Shown here piece after piece: positions 7,967 through 17,007 of a DNA stretch of 64,000 nucleotides. This DNA comes from UBA1081 sp964454355 (GTDB taxonomy: Bacteria; Bacillota; Clostridia; Oscillospirales; Acutalibacteraceae), in contig CAYVTA010000002.1 in NCBI GenBank assembly GCA_964454355.1, positions 1 to 64,000 of the forward strand. Direction: 5' to 3'. The first letter of the stretch is position 1. Each line of letters starts with the position of its first letter. The notes under the pieces are model-generated. The model worked only from the letters and a program-made list of their open reading frames with translations, did not search any database and was not told where the DNA came from. The position numbers and the translations under genes were made by a program.

Positions 7967-9274
7967 ATGAAAAAAACTAAATATTTTTCGTATTTGACGA
8001 AGATAGGAAAAAAACTGCTTTTTCTGCCGATGTTTGTGCTGTGTATTTTTGCGGCGGTCAGCTTTGCTGAAGCTCCCGATGTTATAATAGACGGTGACAT
8101 TGACGGCAACGGAGTTGTTACTCAATCAGATATTGAATACATTTTAAACAGTGCCGGTGCTCTGACCATTCAGCAGAACAACACCTACACAAAAAGAGCC
8201 GATACTAATTCCGACGGTATTATAACCGCCGCAGATGCAGCAATTGCAGTCATTAATCTGGCAAGCTCCGTTACTGATTCCGTCGGCGTGGAGCCAGAAG
8301 GTGACCCGCCTCTCGTAGGCAGCAGCATTTCGGCAAAAACCGTTAACGGCGAGGTCATTGCTGTTTCCGATACACAAAGCGGTTACAGCGTAATAAGCAA
8401 TGAAAAAATGTATATTTATCCCGATCTGTCACAGGTCATGCAGGTTCGTGACGCATTTGTAATTGTAACCTTCGGCTGGGGGCATGGCGTAGGTATGAGC
8501 CAATGGGGTGCAATAGGTCTTGCAAGAGCAGGATATTCCTACATTCAAATCGTTCAGCATTATTACAGCGGCGTCATGGTAATGAAGGAACAATATCCTC
8601 AAACAGTTAAATGTGCAGGCAAAGATGTTGACACAGTGGAAATGCTTGCAAGAATTATACAGATGGAAATTGCAGGCTGTGCGACCCAATGGGATACACT
8701 TGATATGAACGCACTCAGAGCTCAGGCTGTTGCAGCATACACAAACCTGAAATATTGCGATTACAAAGTAAGCGGATGTTCATATGTCAACAGTTATGAA
8801 AAATGTCGTGACGATGTTAAACAGGTGGCACAGGAAATTGCCGGTCAATATATGACCTACAACGGTAATGTAATTTACGCTTACTATTCGGCTTGTTCGG
8901 CAGGCGTAACCGCAACGTATGAACAGGTCTGGGGACAGACAAACCTTAATGTGTCATATCTTACAAATTCCGCATCATATTACGACTGTTCAACATCTGT
9001 GTATGTTACGGCAACTGCATATTCTCCCGATGTCATTAAGGACTATATTCTTGCATACGATCCGTCTGTCGTCCTTTCGGAAAATCCTGCTGAATGGATA
9101 AAAATTCTTGTTCACGATGACGCAGTAAACGAAAATATCGGTTATGTTTCATCAATGCAAATAGGTGACAAAACAATTTCACAGGGTGCAGGACTTAAAT
9201 TCAGAGACAAAATTATGAAGTACGATATCAAATCACCGTGCTTTGCTATAATATACAACGGACAATATTTATAA
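7967..9274 (+). CDS. Dockerin-bearing SpoIID/LytB-type protein with circularly permuted motif order
   Basis: 435 residues: an N-terminal membrane anchor or signal (15-34), then a two-repeat dockerin (42-57, D44-I-D46-G-N48 and D55; 79-95, D79-N81-D83 and D90). A SpoIID-type domain covers about 160-435. SpoIID is a lytic transglycosylase that trims denuded glycan during engulfment, and LytB relatives act on wall glycan. In canonical members MxARIxxMEM and ALKAQAVAARTY come first and GHGVGMSQxGA comes last. Here GWGHGVGMSQWGAIGLA and IVQHYYSG (171-202) come before MLARIIQMEIAG (226-237, candidate catalytic E234) and ALRAQAVAAYT. The C-terminus KFRDKIMKYDIKSPCFAI is the part that normally leads into GHGVGMSQ. 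The domain is therefore rotated, not truncated. YYSACSAG replaces the usual YxSxSGG. Confidence 0.82.
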   Translation: MKKTKYFSYLTKIGKKLLFLPMFVLCIFAAVSFAEAPDVIIDGDIDGNGVVTQSDIEYILNSAGALTIQQNNTYTKRADTNSDGIITAADAAIAVINLASSVTDSVGVEPEGDPPLVGSSISAKTVNGEVIAVSDTQSGYSVISNEKMYIYPDLSQVMQVRDAFVIVTFGWGHGVGMSQWGAIGLARAGYSYIQIVQHYYSGVMVMKEQYPQTVKCAGKDVDTVEMLARIIQMEIAGCATQWDTLDMNALRAQAVAAYTNLKYCDYKVSGCSYVNSYEKCRDDVKQVAQEIAGQYMTYNGNVIYAYYSACSAGVTATYEQVWGQTNLNVSYLTNSASYYDCSTSVYVTATAYSPDVIKDYILAYDPSVVLSENPAEWIKILVHDDAVNENIGYVSSMQIGDKTISQGAGLKFRDKIMKYDIKSPCFAIIYNGQYL

Positions 9275-9290
9275 TTCAGAGGTGTTATTT

Positions 9291-10304
9291 ATGTCAATTC
9301 TTATTACAGGCGGTGCCGGTTATATCGGCTCGCACACTTGCGTTGAACTCCTTGAATCCGATTATGATATAGTTGTAATTGATAACTATGTCAATAGCTG
9401 TAAAGAATCTCTTGAAAGAGTAAAAAAGATAACCGGCAAGGATTTCAAATACTACGAATGCGACATTCGTGACAAAGAAGGTCTTGACAAGGTTTTTAAG
9501 GCTCATGACATTGATGCGGTTATTCATTTTGCAGGTCTCAAGGCTGTTGGTGAATCATGTCAGAAGCCTCTTGAATATTACGATAACAATATTGGCGGCA
9601 CTATCGCCATGCTCGAAGTTATGAGAGAAAATAACTGTAAGACCATCGTTTTCTCGTCTTCAGCTACAGTTTATGGTGCAGAAAATCAGGTTCCTTTCGA
9701 TGAAACTATGAAAACCGGTACAACAACCAATCCCTACGGTACTACAAAACTCTACATCGAAAATATTCTTAAAGATATATGCAAGGCTGATGCTGACTGG
9801 AGCGTTGTACTTCTCAGATATTTTAATCCCGTAGGTGCTCACATCAGCGGTCTTATCGGGGAGGCTCCATCATTCCCCAACAACCTTATGCCTTTCATTT
9901 CTCAGGTAGCAGTAGGTAAGAGAGAATGTTTGAGCGTATTCGGTGACTGTTATGACACTCCTGACGGCACAGGTGTAAGAGATTATATCCATGTTGTCGA
10001 TCTTGCTAAAGGTCATGTTAAGGCAATAGCCTACGCACTTGATAAGAAAGGTGCAGAGGTATTCAATCTTGGTACAGGTAGAGGCACAAGCGTTCTTGAG
10101 CTTATCAATGCATTTTCAGAAGTTAATAACGTAAATATTCCGTATAAAATAGTGGAACCGAGAGACGGCGATATCGCAACCTGTTATGCAAATGCACAGA
10201 AAGCATTTGACATTCTCGGCTGGAAGGCAGAAAAAAATGTTTCCGAGATGTGTGAAGACACCTGGAGATGGCAAAAAAATAACCCCAATGGCTATGATGA
10301 ATAA
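9291..10304 (+). CDS. galE: UDP-glucose 4-epimerase
   Basis: Interconverts UDP-glucose and UDP-galactose with bound NAD, for galactose catabolism and envelope polysaccharides. Seen: the Rossmann motif TGGAGYIGSH at the N-terminus, FAGLKAVGES, the catalytic S-x-Y-x-K set (FSSSATVYG, then NPYGTTKLYIE), RYFNPVGAH and GVRDYIHVVDLA. 337 residues is normal. The frame begins at a GTG at 9282, but AGAGG at 9278-9282 overlaps it, so the ATG at 9291 is the start. It sits within the long plus-strand run. The beta-galactosidases elsewhere in the window would supply galactose. Confidence 0.97.
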   Translation: MSILITGGAGYIGSHTCVELLESDYDIVVIDNYVNSCKESLERVKKITGKDFKYYECDIRDKEGLDKVFKAHDIDAVIHFAGLKAVGESCQKPLEYYDNNIGGTIAMLEVMRENNCKTIVFSSSATVYGAENQVPFDETMKTGTTTNPYGTTKLYIENILKDICKADADWSVVLLRYFNPVGAHISGLIGEAPSFPNNLMPFISQVAVGKRECLSVFGDCYDTPDGTGVRDYIHVVDLAKGHVKAIAYALDKKGAEVFNLGTGRGTSVLELINAFSEVNNVNIPYKIVEPRDGDIATCYANAQKAFDILGWKAEKNVSEMCEDTWRWQKNNPNGYDE

Positions 10305-11220
10305 AGTATATATAAAAGAAGTTGTTATACTTCTCACTGTTGTGCTTTTTCTTATAAATACAGCATTGCCTATTTTTGCCGATTCGGATCCTTTGCCTGC
10401 CCCGGATTGGGTAACAGTGACCGATAATTCTGACGGTTCAAAAACTCTTACGGTACAAACGCCAAGCTATATGTTGGATGTTGTTTCTTACTACGAATAC
10501 AGCACTGACTCAGGGCTCACATGGAAAAAAATCAATGACAATGCAGGCGGAGAGTTTGTATTTGATTCAACAACAGAATTTACATTGGTTTATATTTCTG
10601 ATGGTTTCCGTTCAACAGCATATACGACAACAGTAGAAATTAATAAGTATACACCTCTCTCAAGTTCAACAGGTGTAATATTGCTTATCCCATTCGATTC
10701 GGAGCTTCCTGCTGACATTTCATTGGCAACATATGAAATTATAGGCGGCACTGATCACAATTTTGTATCAGAGTATGCAGGTGAAGACAAAGCATTCCTT
10801 CTTTTTAATGTATTGCTGCTGTCGGAAGGTCAGATATATGAAAATACAATCACTAATTTGTGGTTTTTTCCTACAGGCGACATGAATGCTTCAAACTGTA
10901 GTCTTTATCATATTAGTTCCGAGGGTGAAATTACTCTGATAGAATCCGAAGCAGAACTGAACATCCTCGCTTGCTTAACAGACAAAACAGGGCTTTTTGC
11001 CGTAATTGAAGACAAAAGCGTATCATCATCCTTAAGAGGTGATGTCAACGGTGATGGTGCTGTAACAGCAACCGATGCCAGACTTGTATTAAGATGCGCT
11101 GCTAAATTAGAAGAGCTGACATCCGTTCAGAGCTCTGCGGCAGATGTAAATTCGGACGGAAACATCACTTCTGCTGATGCGAGAACCATTCTGAGAATAT
11201 CAGCAAAGCTTGAAGAATAA
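10294..11220 (+). CDS. Secreted protein with C-terminal dockerin
   Basis: About 308 residues. The signal peptide (KEVVILLTVVLFLINTALP, then IFADS) is followed by Ig-like or beta-sandwich segments (WVTVTDNSDGSKTLTVQTP, EYSTDSGLTWKKI) and a central region of unknown fold. A textbook type I dockerin ends the protein: GDVNGDGAVTATDARLVLRC and ADVNSDGNITSADARTILRI, each a calcium loop plus helix. Dockerins bind cohesins on scaffoldins or the cell surface. The frame is open back to 10186, but the signal peptide shows that translation starts at 10288-10297 and overlaps the galE stop; no strong SD is visible. Function beyond cohesin docking is unknown. Confidence 0.8.
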   Translation: MMNKVYIKEVVILLTVVLFLINTALPIFADSDPLPAPDWVTVTDNSDGSKTLTVQTPSYMLDVVSYYEYSTDSGLTWKKINDNAGGEFVFDSTTEFTLVYISDGFRSTAYTTTVEINKYTPLSSSTGVILLIPFDSELPADISLATYEIIGGTDHNFVSEYAGEDKAFLLFNVLLLSEGQIYENTITNLWFFPTGDMNASNCSLYHISSEGEITLIESEAELNILACLTDKTGLFAVIEDKSVSSSLRGDVNGDGAVTATDARLVLRCAAKLEELTSVQSSAADVNSDGNITSADARTILRISAKLEE

Positions 11221-11240
11221 TGATTCAAAGGAGTAATATT

Positions 11241-12686
11241 ATGGATATTCCACATTTTCTTTTGGAACAGGCTCAATCCCTTGTAAGCACAAGTTCATAT
11301 AAAAAATATCAAAAAAACACTCTGACTCCCCTTCCTGAAGGAAGTTTTGACTGTATTAAAAAACCTATATCGGATAAATTCACTTTTGGCTTTGCACAAA
11401 AAACCGTGATGCCGGAAGATAAAATTCCCGGCAAGAAAAAATACTATGTTGCAGGCTACAGAATAAACAATCCGGCAACAGGAGTTCTTGATGATTTACA
11501 GGCGAAGGCTATGTGGATCGATGACAATTCCGGAAGAGGCGGAATAGTTCTTGTTTCAGTGGACTGTGTTGGACTTTTTGGCGAAGACGTAAAAAATATA
11601 AGAGAGCTTCTCTGCGATTTCTGTCGCAAAACTAATTGCAGAAGCATTAATATTTTTGCAACACATTGCCATGCCGGAATTGATACAATGGGTATGTGGG
11701 GACCTCTCCCCAAATCAGGCAGAGATAAGGACTATATCAAAATTGTTTATGACGGCGTCGTTTCAGCCGTTAAGGAAGCTTATAAAAACAGAACTGACGG
11801 ACAGATTTATCTGGGCAGAACAAAAGCTGATAAAAATGCTCAAAGTGCACCCCGTCCGCCTCATGTTTACTCCGATGTAATTACAAGACTGAGATTTGTA
11901 CCTGAAGACGGCTCTGCAGAAACTTATCTTGTGAATTTTGCTTCACATCCGGAATCACTTCAAGGTAAAAATTCACTTGTCAGTGCAGATTTTCCCTGTT
12001 ATATGGCAAGACATATCAAAGAAAAGAAAAATGCTAATATGATGTTTTTCGCCGGTGCGATTGGCGGTCTGTGCATGAATGATATGGATGAAAGTAACAT
12101 CATTTCAACGATGAAAACAGGTCAGTACCTGGGTGAAAAGGTTTGCAAAATTAAAAAAGAGGAAAAGCTTGAACCTGTGATAAACATTCTCAGACAGGAA
12201 AAATATCTTAATTGCGAAAACCCTGTCTTTTGGTTTCTTTCAAGACTCAATGTAATTCCCGAAAAAATGATTACCACCGAAGATAAAGCATTACATCTCG
12301 GAATGAAAACAGAGCTGTCCTACATTCAGATAGGCTCGCTTAATATGCTTCTTCTTCCCGGAGAAATATTCCCGGAGCTTGTTTACGGCGGTTATCTTTC
12401 AGAAGAGGAATCCGGAACCGGCAAGTCCCCTGATGTCAACCCAAGACCTCTTTGTGAAATCACGGAAGACAAAAATCTTCTTGTTTTTGGTCTTGCAAAT
12501 GGTGAGATAGGATACATCTTATCACCAAATGACTTTGTTCTTGACGAAAGATTCCCTTATATTGAGCAGACAAAAGACCGTTTGGGCAGAAGGCATTATC
12601 ACGAAACAAATTCTTTACACAAAAACACGGCATATGAAATTGCGGATACAGTATCAGCAATGATGAAAATTGTAAAAAATCAATGA
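11241..12686 (+). CDS. Neutral/alkaline ceramidase-like hydrolase
   Basis: 481 residues matching the N-terminal catalytic domain of neutral/alkaline non-lysosomal ceramidases. Visible are GFAQKTVMPED, DDLQAKAMWIDD, VLVSVDCVGLFG, FATHCHAGIDTMGMWG (metal-binding His pair), VNFASHPESL and LLLPGEIFPEL. Family enzymes cleave the amide of ceramides with a bound zinc. Many bacterial relatives of this size are uncharacterised and may act on other amides or esters. No signal peptide is seen, so it is probably cytosolic. An ATG at 11220 overlaps the previous stop, but AAAGGAG at 11228-11234 points to the ATG at 11241. It lies between the dockerin gene and hom. Confidence 0.72.
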   Translation: MDIPHFLLEQAQSLVSTSSYKKYQKNTLTPLPEGSFDCIKKPISDKFTFGFAQKTVMPEDKIPGKKKYYVAGYRINNPATGVLDDLQAKAMWIDDNSGRGGIVLVSVDCVGLFGEDVKNIRELLCDFCRKTNCRSINIFATHCHAGIDTMGMWGPLPKSGRDKDYIKIVYDGVVSAVKEAYKNRTDGQIYLGRTKADKNAQSAPRPPHVYSDVITRLRFVPEDGSAETYLVNFASHPESLQGKNSLVSADFPCYMARHIKEKKNANMMFFAGAIGGLCMNDMDESNIISTMKTGQYLGEKVCKIKKEEKLEPVINILRQEKYLNCENPVFWFLSRLNVIPEKMITTEDKALHLGMKTELSYIQIGSLNMLLLPGEIFPELVYGGYLSEEESGTGKSPDVNPRPLCEITEDKNLLVFGLANGEIGYILSPNDFVLDERFPYIEQTKDRLGRRHYHETNSLHKNTAYEIADTVSAMMKIVKNQ

Positions 12687-12712
12687 TATATAAATCAAAG
12701 GAGATGATATAA

Positions 12713-13954
12713 ATGTTTGTAGCGGTTATGGGATACGGAACAGTTGGTTCCGGTGTTGTTGAACTTCTCTATAAAAACCACGACAGCATTGTCAAAAAAA
12801 GTATGCAGGACTCTTTGGAGCTGAAATATATCCTCGACATCAGAGAGTTCCCCGAAAGCCCCTATAAAGATAAATTTGTAAAGGATTTCAATATTATCCT
12901 CAACGATCCCGAGGTTAAAATCGTTGTTGAAACCATGGGCGGTGCAACTTTTGCTTACGACTGCGTTAAAAAGCTTCTTCTCGCAGGTAAAAGCGTTGTT
13001 ACATCAAATAAAGAGCTGGTTGCTTCATACGGTTGTGAACTTCTTGCTATTGCAGAAGAAAAAAACGCTAATTTCCTCTTTGAAGCAAGCGTAGGCGGCG
13101 GTATTCCGATTATCAGACCCATTACACAGTGTCTTGCAGCAAATGAAATTGATTCAATAGCAGGTATCCTTAACGGCACAACAAACTATATTCTCACAAA
13201 GATGATTACCGAAAAAGCTTCATTTGAAGAGGCTCTCAAAAATGCTCAGGAACTGGGCTATGCAGAAAAAGATCCTACAGCCGATGTCGATGGTCACGAT
13301 TCATGCAGAAAGATATGCATTCTTGCAGCTCTTTGCTTCGGCAAACATGTTTACCCTGACAGTGTACACACTGAAGGTATCAGAAATATCACACTCAGCG
13401 ATGTTGATTATGCAGCATCATGGGGCGGAGTTATCAAGCTTATCGCTTGTGCAAAAAAAGTCAGCGATGATTCAATCAGCGTAACAGTCGGTCCCGCTTT
13501 TGTTAACAATCACAGTCAGCTTGCAGGCGTAGAAGATGTATTTAATGCAGTTCTCGTAAGAGGCGACGCAGTTGGTGATGCAGTATTCTACGGCAGAGGT
13601 GCGGGCAAACTACCCACTGCCAGTGCTGTTGTTGCAGATGTTATTGATGCGGCTAAACATATAGAAAAGAAAAAGAGCTTCGGTTGGAGCGAAGCACAGG
13701 ATAACCATGTTGCAGATTACCTCGATCAGACCGTAGCAGTTTATGTCAGAGGTGCTGTTTCCGGAAATAAAGCTGATGTTATAAAAGAAATTAACGATGC
13801 TATCGGAGCAGTAAGGATTCTCAAAAGCGAAAAAGCAGCCGATAATGAGCTTGCATTCGTCACGAATCCCGCAGCAGAAGGAAAACTGAGAGAAAAACTT
13901 GCGAATATAAGCGGATTCACTTCTGAATCAATTATCAGAATTTCCGATTATTAA
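12713..13954 (+). CDS. hom: Homoserine dehydrogenase
   Basis: Reduces aspartate semialdehyde to homoserine with NAD(P)H, leading to threonine and methionine. Seen: the N-terminal nucleotide motif GYGTVGSGV, TSNKELVA, EASVGGGIPIIRP, the catalytic-domain signature LNGTTNYILTKM, and AEKDPTADVDGHDSCRKICIL. The C-terminal 70 residues look like a regulatory ACT domain (YLDQTVAVYVRG). 413 residues is typical. AAAGGAG precedes the ATG. lysC lies 34 bases downstream, so the first and third steps of the pathway are co-transcribed. Confidence 0.97.
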   Translation: MFVAVMGYGTVGSGVVELLYKNHDSIVKKSMQDSLELKYILDIREFPESPYKDKFVKDFNIILNDPEVKIVVETMGGATFAYDCVKKLLLAGKSVVTSNKELVASYGCELLAIAEEKNANFLFEASVGGGIPIIRPITQCLAANEIDSIAGILNGTTNYILTKMITEKASFEEALKNAQELGYAEKDPTADVDGHDSCRKICILAALCFGKHVYPDSVHTEGIRNITLSDVDYAASWGGVIKLIACAKKVSDDSISVTVGPAFVNNHSQLAGVEDVFNAVLVRGDAVGDAVFYGRGAGKLPTASAVVADVIDAAKHIEKKKSFGWSEAQDNHVADYLDQTVAVYVRGAVSGNKADVIKEINDAIGAVRILKSEKAADNELAFVTNPAAEGKLREKLANISGFTSESIIRISDY

Positions 13955-13988
13955 TATATTTAAAAATTATTTATGAAAGGATAATAAT

Positions 13989-15200
13989 ATGGGACTCATT
14001 GTGCAGAAATTCGGCGGAAGCTCGGTTGCAAACGCCGAAAGAGTTAACAATGTTGCAAGTATCGTTACAGATACTTACAAAGCAGGCAATGATGTTATAG
14101 TTGTTGTATCCGCTCAGGGTGACACAACTGATGACCTTATTGCAAAAGCGCAGGAAATCAATCCTAATGCGTCAAAAAGAGAAATGGATATGCTTCTTTC
14201 AGCAGGCGAGCAGATTTCAATATCACTCCTTGCTATGGCTATCGAAAGAATCGGCTGCCCCGTAGTATCAATGCTTGGCTGGCAGGCAGGCTTTAACACA
14301 AATTCAAACTATGCAGCAGCAAGAATCAAAAATGTCAAGGCTGACAGAGTAAAAGCAGCTATCGACAAACATCAGATCGTTGTTGTTGCAGGCTTCCAGG
14401 GACTTAATAAGTATGATGACATTACTACTCTCGGAAGAGGCGGTTCTGATACAAGTGCAGTTGCACTTGCTGCAGCTCTTCACGCTGACAGATGTCAGAT
14501 ATTCACAGACGTTGAAGGCGTTTTCACAGCAGACCCTAGAAAAGTTCCTGGTGCAACAAAACTCAGCGAAATCACTTATGATGAAATGCTTGAACTTGCA
14601 ACTCTCGGTGCACAGGTTCTTAACAACCGTTCTGTTGAGATGGGTAAAAAATATAATGTTGAAATTGAGGTGCTCTCAAGTCTTAAGAGAGTTCCGGGCA
14701 CAATTGTCAAGGAGGTTGCCAATATGGAAAAAATGCTCGTAAGAGGCGTTACAAAGGATACAAACTGCGCCAGAATATCAATCACAGATCTTCCCGATAC
14801 CCCCGGTATAGCTTTCAGAATTTTTGCAAAGCTTGCTGCTAAAAATATTAACGTTGATATCATTCTTCAATCTGTAGGCAGAGAAGGCTCAAAGGACATT
14901 GCATTCACTGTTTCAAGCGACAGTGCTGACGAAGCAATTAATGTTATCAAGAGCCTTGCAGAGCTTCAGGATAAGAATGTTGTTTGCGACACTGAAATTG
15001 CAAAGGTTTCAGTTGTCGGTGCAGGTATGGAAACTCATCCCGGTGCAGCATCAATGATGTTTGAAGCTTTATATGAGCAGAACATTAATATTCAGATGAT
15101 TTCCACAAGTGAAATCAAAATTTCTGTACTTATCGACAAAAAGGATGCAGACAAAGCTGTTCTCGCTATCCATGATAAGTTCCTTCCCGAAAACGCATAA
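13989..15200 (+). CDS. lysC: Aspartate kinase
   Basis: Phosphorylates aspartate at the head of lysine, methionine and threonine synthesis. Seen: the N-terminal KFGGSSVAN, VVVVSAQGDTTD, the kinase-fold loop TLGRGGSDTSAVALAAAL, TDVEGVFTADPRKVPGA, and two C-terminal ACT domains (ISITDLPDTPGIAFRIFAKL; VSVVGAGMETHPGAASMMFE) that usually bind lysine or threonine for feedback. 403 residues is normal. It is the last gene of the plus-strand run and is followed by a strong terminator. Confidence 0.97.
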   Translation: MGLIVQKFGGSSVANAERVNNVASIVTDTYKAGNDVIVVVSAQGDTTDDLIAKAQEINPNASKREMDMLLSAGEQISISLLAMAIERIGCPVVSMLGWQAGFNTNSNYAAARIKNVKADRVKAAIDKHQIVVVAGFQGLNKYDDITTLGRGGSDTSAVALAAALHADRCQIFTDVEGVFTADPRKVPGATKLSEITYDEMLELATLGAQVLNNRSVEMGKKYNVEIEVLSSLKRVPGTIVKEVANMEKMLVRGVTKDTNCARISITDLPDTPGIAFRIFAKLAAKNINVDIILQSVGREGSKDIAFTVSSDSADEAINVIKSLAELQDKNVVCDTEIAKVSVVGAGMETHPGAASMMFEALYEQNINIQMISTSEIKISVLIDKKDADKAVLAIHDKFLPENA

Positions 15201-15220
15201 GTTTTAAGCATCAATTACTT

Positions 15221-15258
15221 GTGGCACACTTCATTGCGAAGTGTGCCACTGTTTTTTT
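15221..15258 (+). terminator. Terminator after lysC
   Basis: 11-bp perfect stem GTGGCACACTT/AAGTGTGCCAC with a 7-base loop, then TGTTTTTTT. It closes the 3.4-15.2 kb run. Confidence 0.93.
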
Positions 15259-15280
15259 GGACATAATTCTTTTTCAATTA

Positions 15281-16159
15281 TCATGTTTTTTTCTTTTTTA
15301 TTGCAAAATATATTCCCATCACGGCAATTTCAGCAATCAACACCGTGCCTGCCGTTTTTGCACCGAATCTTAATGATAAGTCCAATGCATTTTTACGCAA
15401 ATTTGTAATTTGATTGTGATTTTCAAATATTGAATCGGACAACTCCTGCGGCAAACTGTCACAATCAACACTAAAAAGTGTCACAAGCTCGTAGGCATAT
15501 TTATTCGTATCTTCTTTATCCAAGCAAAATGACAAAGCATAATAATCGTTCTCGTATTCAAAATATACTATATTAATAATTTTTACAGAATCTGCAATAT
15601 AAGAAAACAGATGAACACCAACCTGACGGGCATTGTTTTCAATATTTTGGTCTCGGAGAATTTCTATAGCTCTTTTTTCATCAATGAGGGTATAATTATA
15701 TTCAGATAATTCTTGAATAACATCACCGTAATCAAAAGATATATCATCATAGTAATAGTGATACTTTTCACTTCCCTCTTGCAGAACGTCCTTATCGGTT
15801 ACAGCGTGGAAAAAGCTGAACATCAGATACTCATCTTCTGTATATCCGTAACAAGGAATATAAATTACTGCTGCGGAAACGGACATAACTATTAAAAATG
15901 ACATTATCAACACTGTAACAGAAACCAAAATACGTCTTTTACCTTGTTTTGAAAATGTAATATCTTCAATCAGAGCATCAAATTCATTAGTTCTCTCGTC
16001 CGGAAAAACCTCTTTTTCTTCGACTTTTTCATATTCAGAGGTACTAATTTCATTCCAATAGCTTTTTCTTCTTTTTATAAACAGTACAAGAAATACCACT
16101 ACAATTACAGCTGTCAAAATAATTGCCATTTTATGATGCCAAAGCAATCTGAAATTCAT
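15281..16159 (-). CDS. Membrane protein of unknown function (three helices)
   Basis: 292 residues; not recognised. Membrane helices lie at about 11-28, 76-100 and 267-287. Between the last two is an acidic, Tyr-rich domain of about 165 residues (KYHYYYDDISFDYGDVI) that should face outside, with the 29-75 loop inside. TAGGGGAGGGTG is a strong ribosome site before the ATG. It stands alone between convergent lysC and the SDR gene. No enzyme motif is seen. Confidence 0.75.
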   Translation of the reverse strand: MNFRLLWHHKMAIILTAVIVVVFLVLFIKRRKSYWNEISTSEYEKVEEKEVFPDERTNEFDALIEDITFSKQGKRRILVSVTVLIMSFLIVMSVSAAVIYIPCYGYTEDEYLMFSFFHAVTDKDVLQEGSEKYHYYYDDISFDYGDVIQELSEYNYTLIDEKRAIEILRDQNIENNARQVGVHLFSYIADSVKIINIVYFEYENDYYALSFCLDKEDTNKYAYELVTLFSVDCDSLPQELSDSIFENHNQITNLRKNALDLSLRFGAKTAGTVLIAEIAVMGIYFAIKKKKT

Positions 16160-16263
16160 CAGTCACCCTCCCCTAATTTAAAAACTTATTCAAATTTCGC
16201 AAAGTAAAGTGTCGATGCAACTACAAAGGCAATCTGAAAATTATTTCAGTAAAAATTAATTGT

Positions 16264-17007
16264 TTATATCACAAAACCACCATTTATACCGATGACTTGA
16301 CCTGTTATATACCCGGCATTATCACTTGCAAGAAAAGACACTGCGGCGGCGATCTCTTCAGGCTTACCTAATCGCATAAGAGGTATTTCTTCACACAGTG
16401 CAGCAATGTCTGCCTGTGAAAAAGAAGACATCATCCCGGTATCAACCGCACCGGGAGCGATGCAATTCACAGTAATACCCGACGGGGCAACCTCTTGTGC
16501 AAGTGCCTTTGTAAGTCCGATAACTCCTGCCTTTGAGGCTGAATAATGCACTTCACACGAAGCTCCTACCTGCCCCCACATAGAAGAAATATTAATTATT
16601 CTCCCCTGCTTTTGCCTTATCATAAACGGCAGAACTGCACGGCAACAGTTAAAAACACCTGTTAAATTTACACCAAGCATTTTGTTCCAGTCATCATCAG
16701 TAATATCAGTAAAAAGCTTTTGCTGTGCAATACCGGAATTATTTACAAGAATATACGGTACACCTATATCTCTGCTGATTTTTTCAAACATCTCATTAAC
16801 TTCCGCTGATGAAGCAACATCGGCTTTTATCGGTGTTACATCATAACCTTTAAAAGAAAGCTCCGAAGCCAAAGCTTCTGCCTTCGCTTCAGAGCTGTTA
16901 TAATTTATAACTACCGACAATCCGTCCGAACATAAAGCTCGAACAGTTGATTCACCAATACCGGAAGCACCGCCTGTTACAACGGCCACTCTTCCGAACT
17001 TCATCAT
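16264..17007 (-). CDS. Short-chain dehydrogenase/reductase, FabG-like
   Basis: 247-residue SDR: nucleotide motif TGGASGIGES, a structural NNSGIA (family NNAG), catalytic Ser in NISSMWG, YSASKAG with Tyr and Lys, and a C-terminal GYITGQVIGINGG. Most like 3-oxoacyl-ACP reductase, but no other fatty-acid gene is nearby. In many Firmicutes similar stand-alone proteins are named EF-P 5-aminopentanone reductase, so the substrate is open. The ATG overlaps the stop of the lipoprotein gene by four bases (ATGA), which implies translational coupling. Confidence 0.85.
   Translation of the reverse strand: MMKFGRVAVVTGGASGIGESTVRALCSDGLSVVINYNSSEAKAEALASELSFKGYDVTPIKADVASSAEVNEMFEKISRDIGVPYILVNNSGIAQQKLFTDITDDDWNKMLGVNLTGVFNCCRAVLPFMIRQKQGRIINISSMWGQVGASCEVHYSASKAGVIGLTKALAQEVAPSGITVNCIAPGAVDTGMMSSFSQADIAALCEEIPLMRLGKPEEIAAAVSFLASDNAGYITGQVIGINGGFVI

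Noticed and set aside
7967..9274. Sporulation spoIID gene proper
   Set aside because: It has a dockerin, permuted motifs and a non-sporulation neighbourhood; the functional spoIID of this organism is probably elsewhere.
10186..10293. N-terminal extension of the dockerin protein inside galE
   Set aside because: It would place 36 extra charged residues before an evident signal peptide and lies in the galE coding sequence.
12687..12712. Lysine or T-box leader before hom/lysC
   Set aside because: The gap is only 26 bases and holds just the ribosome site; there is no room for a riboswitch.
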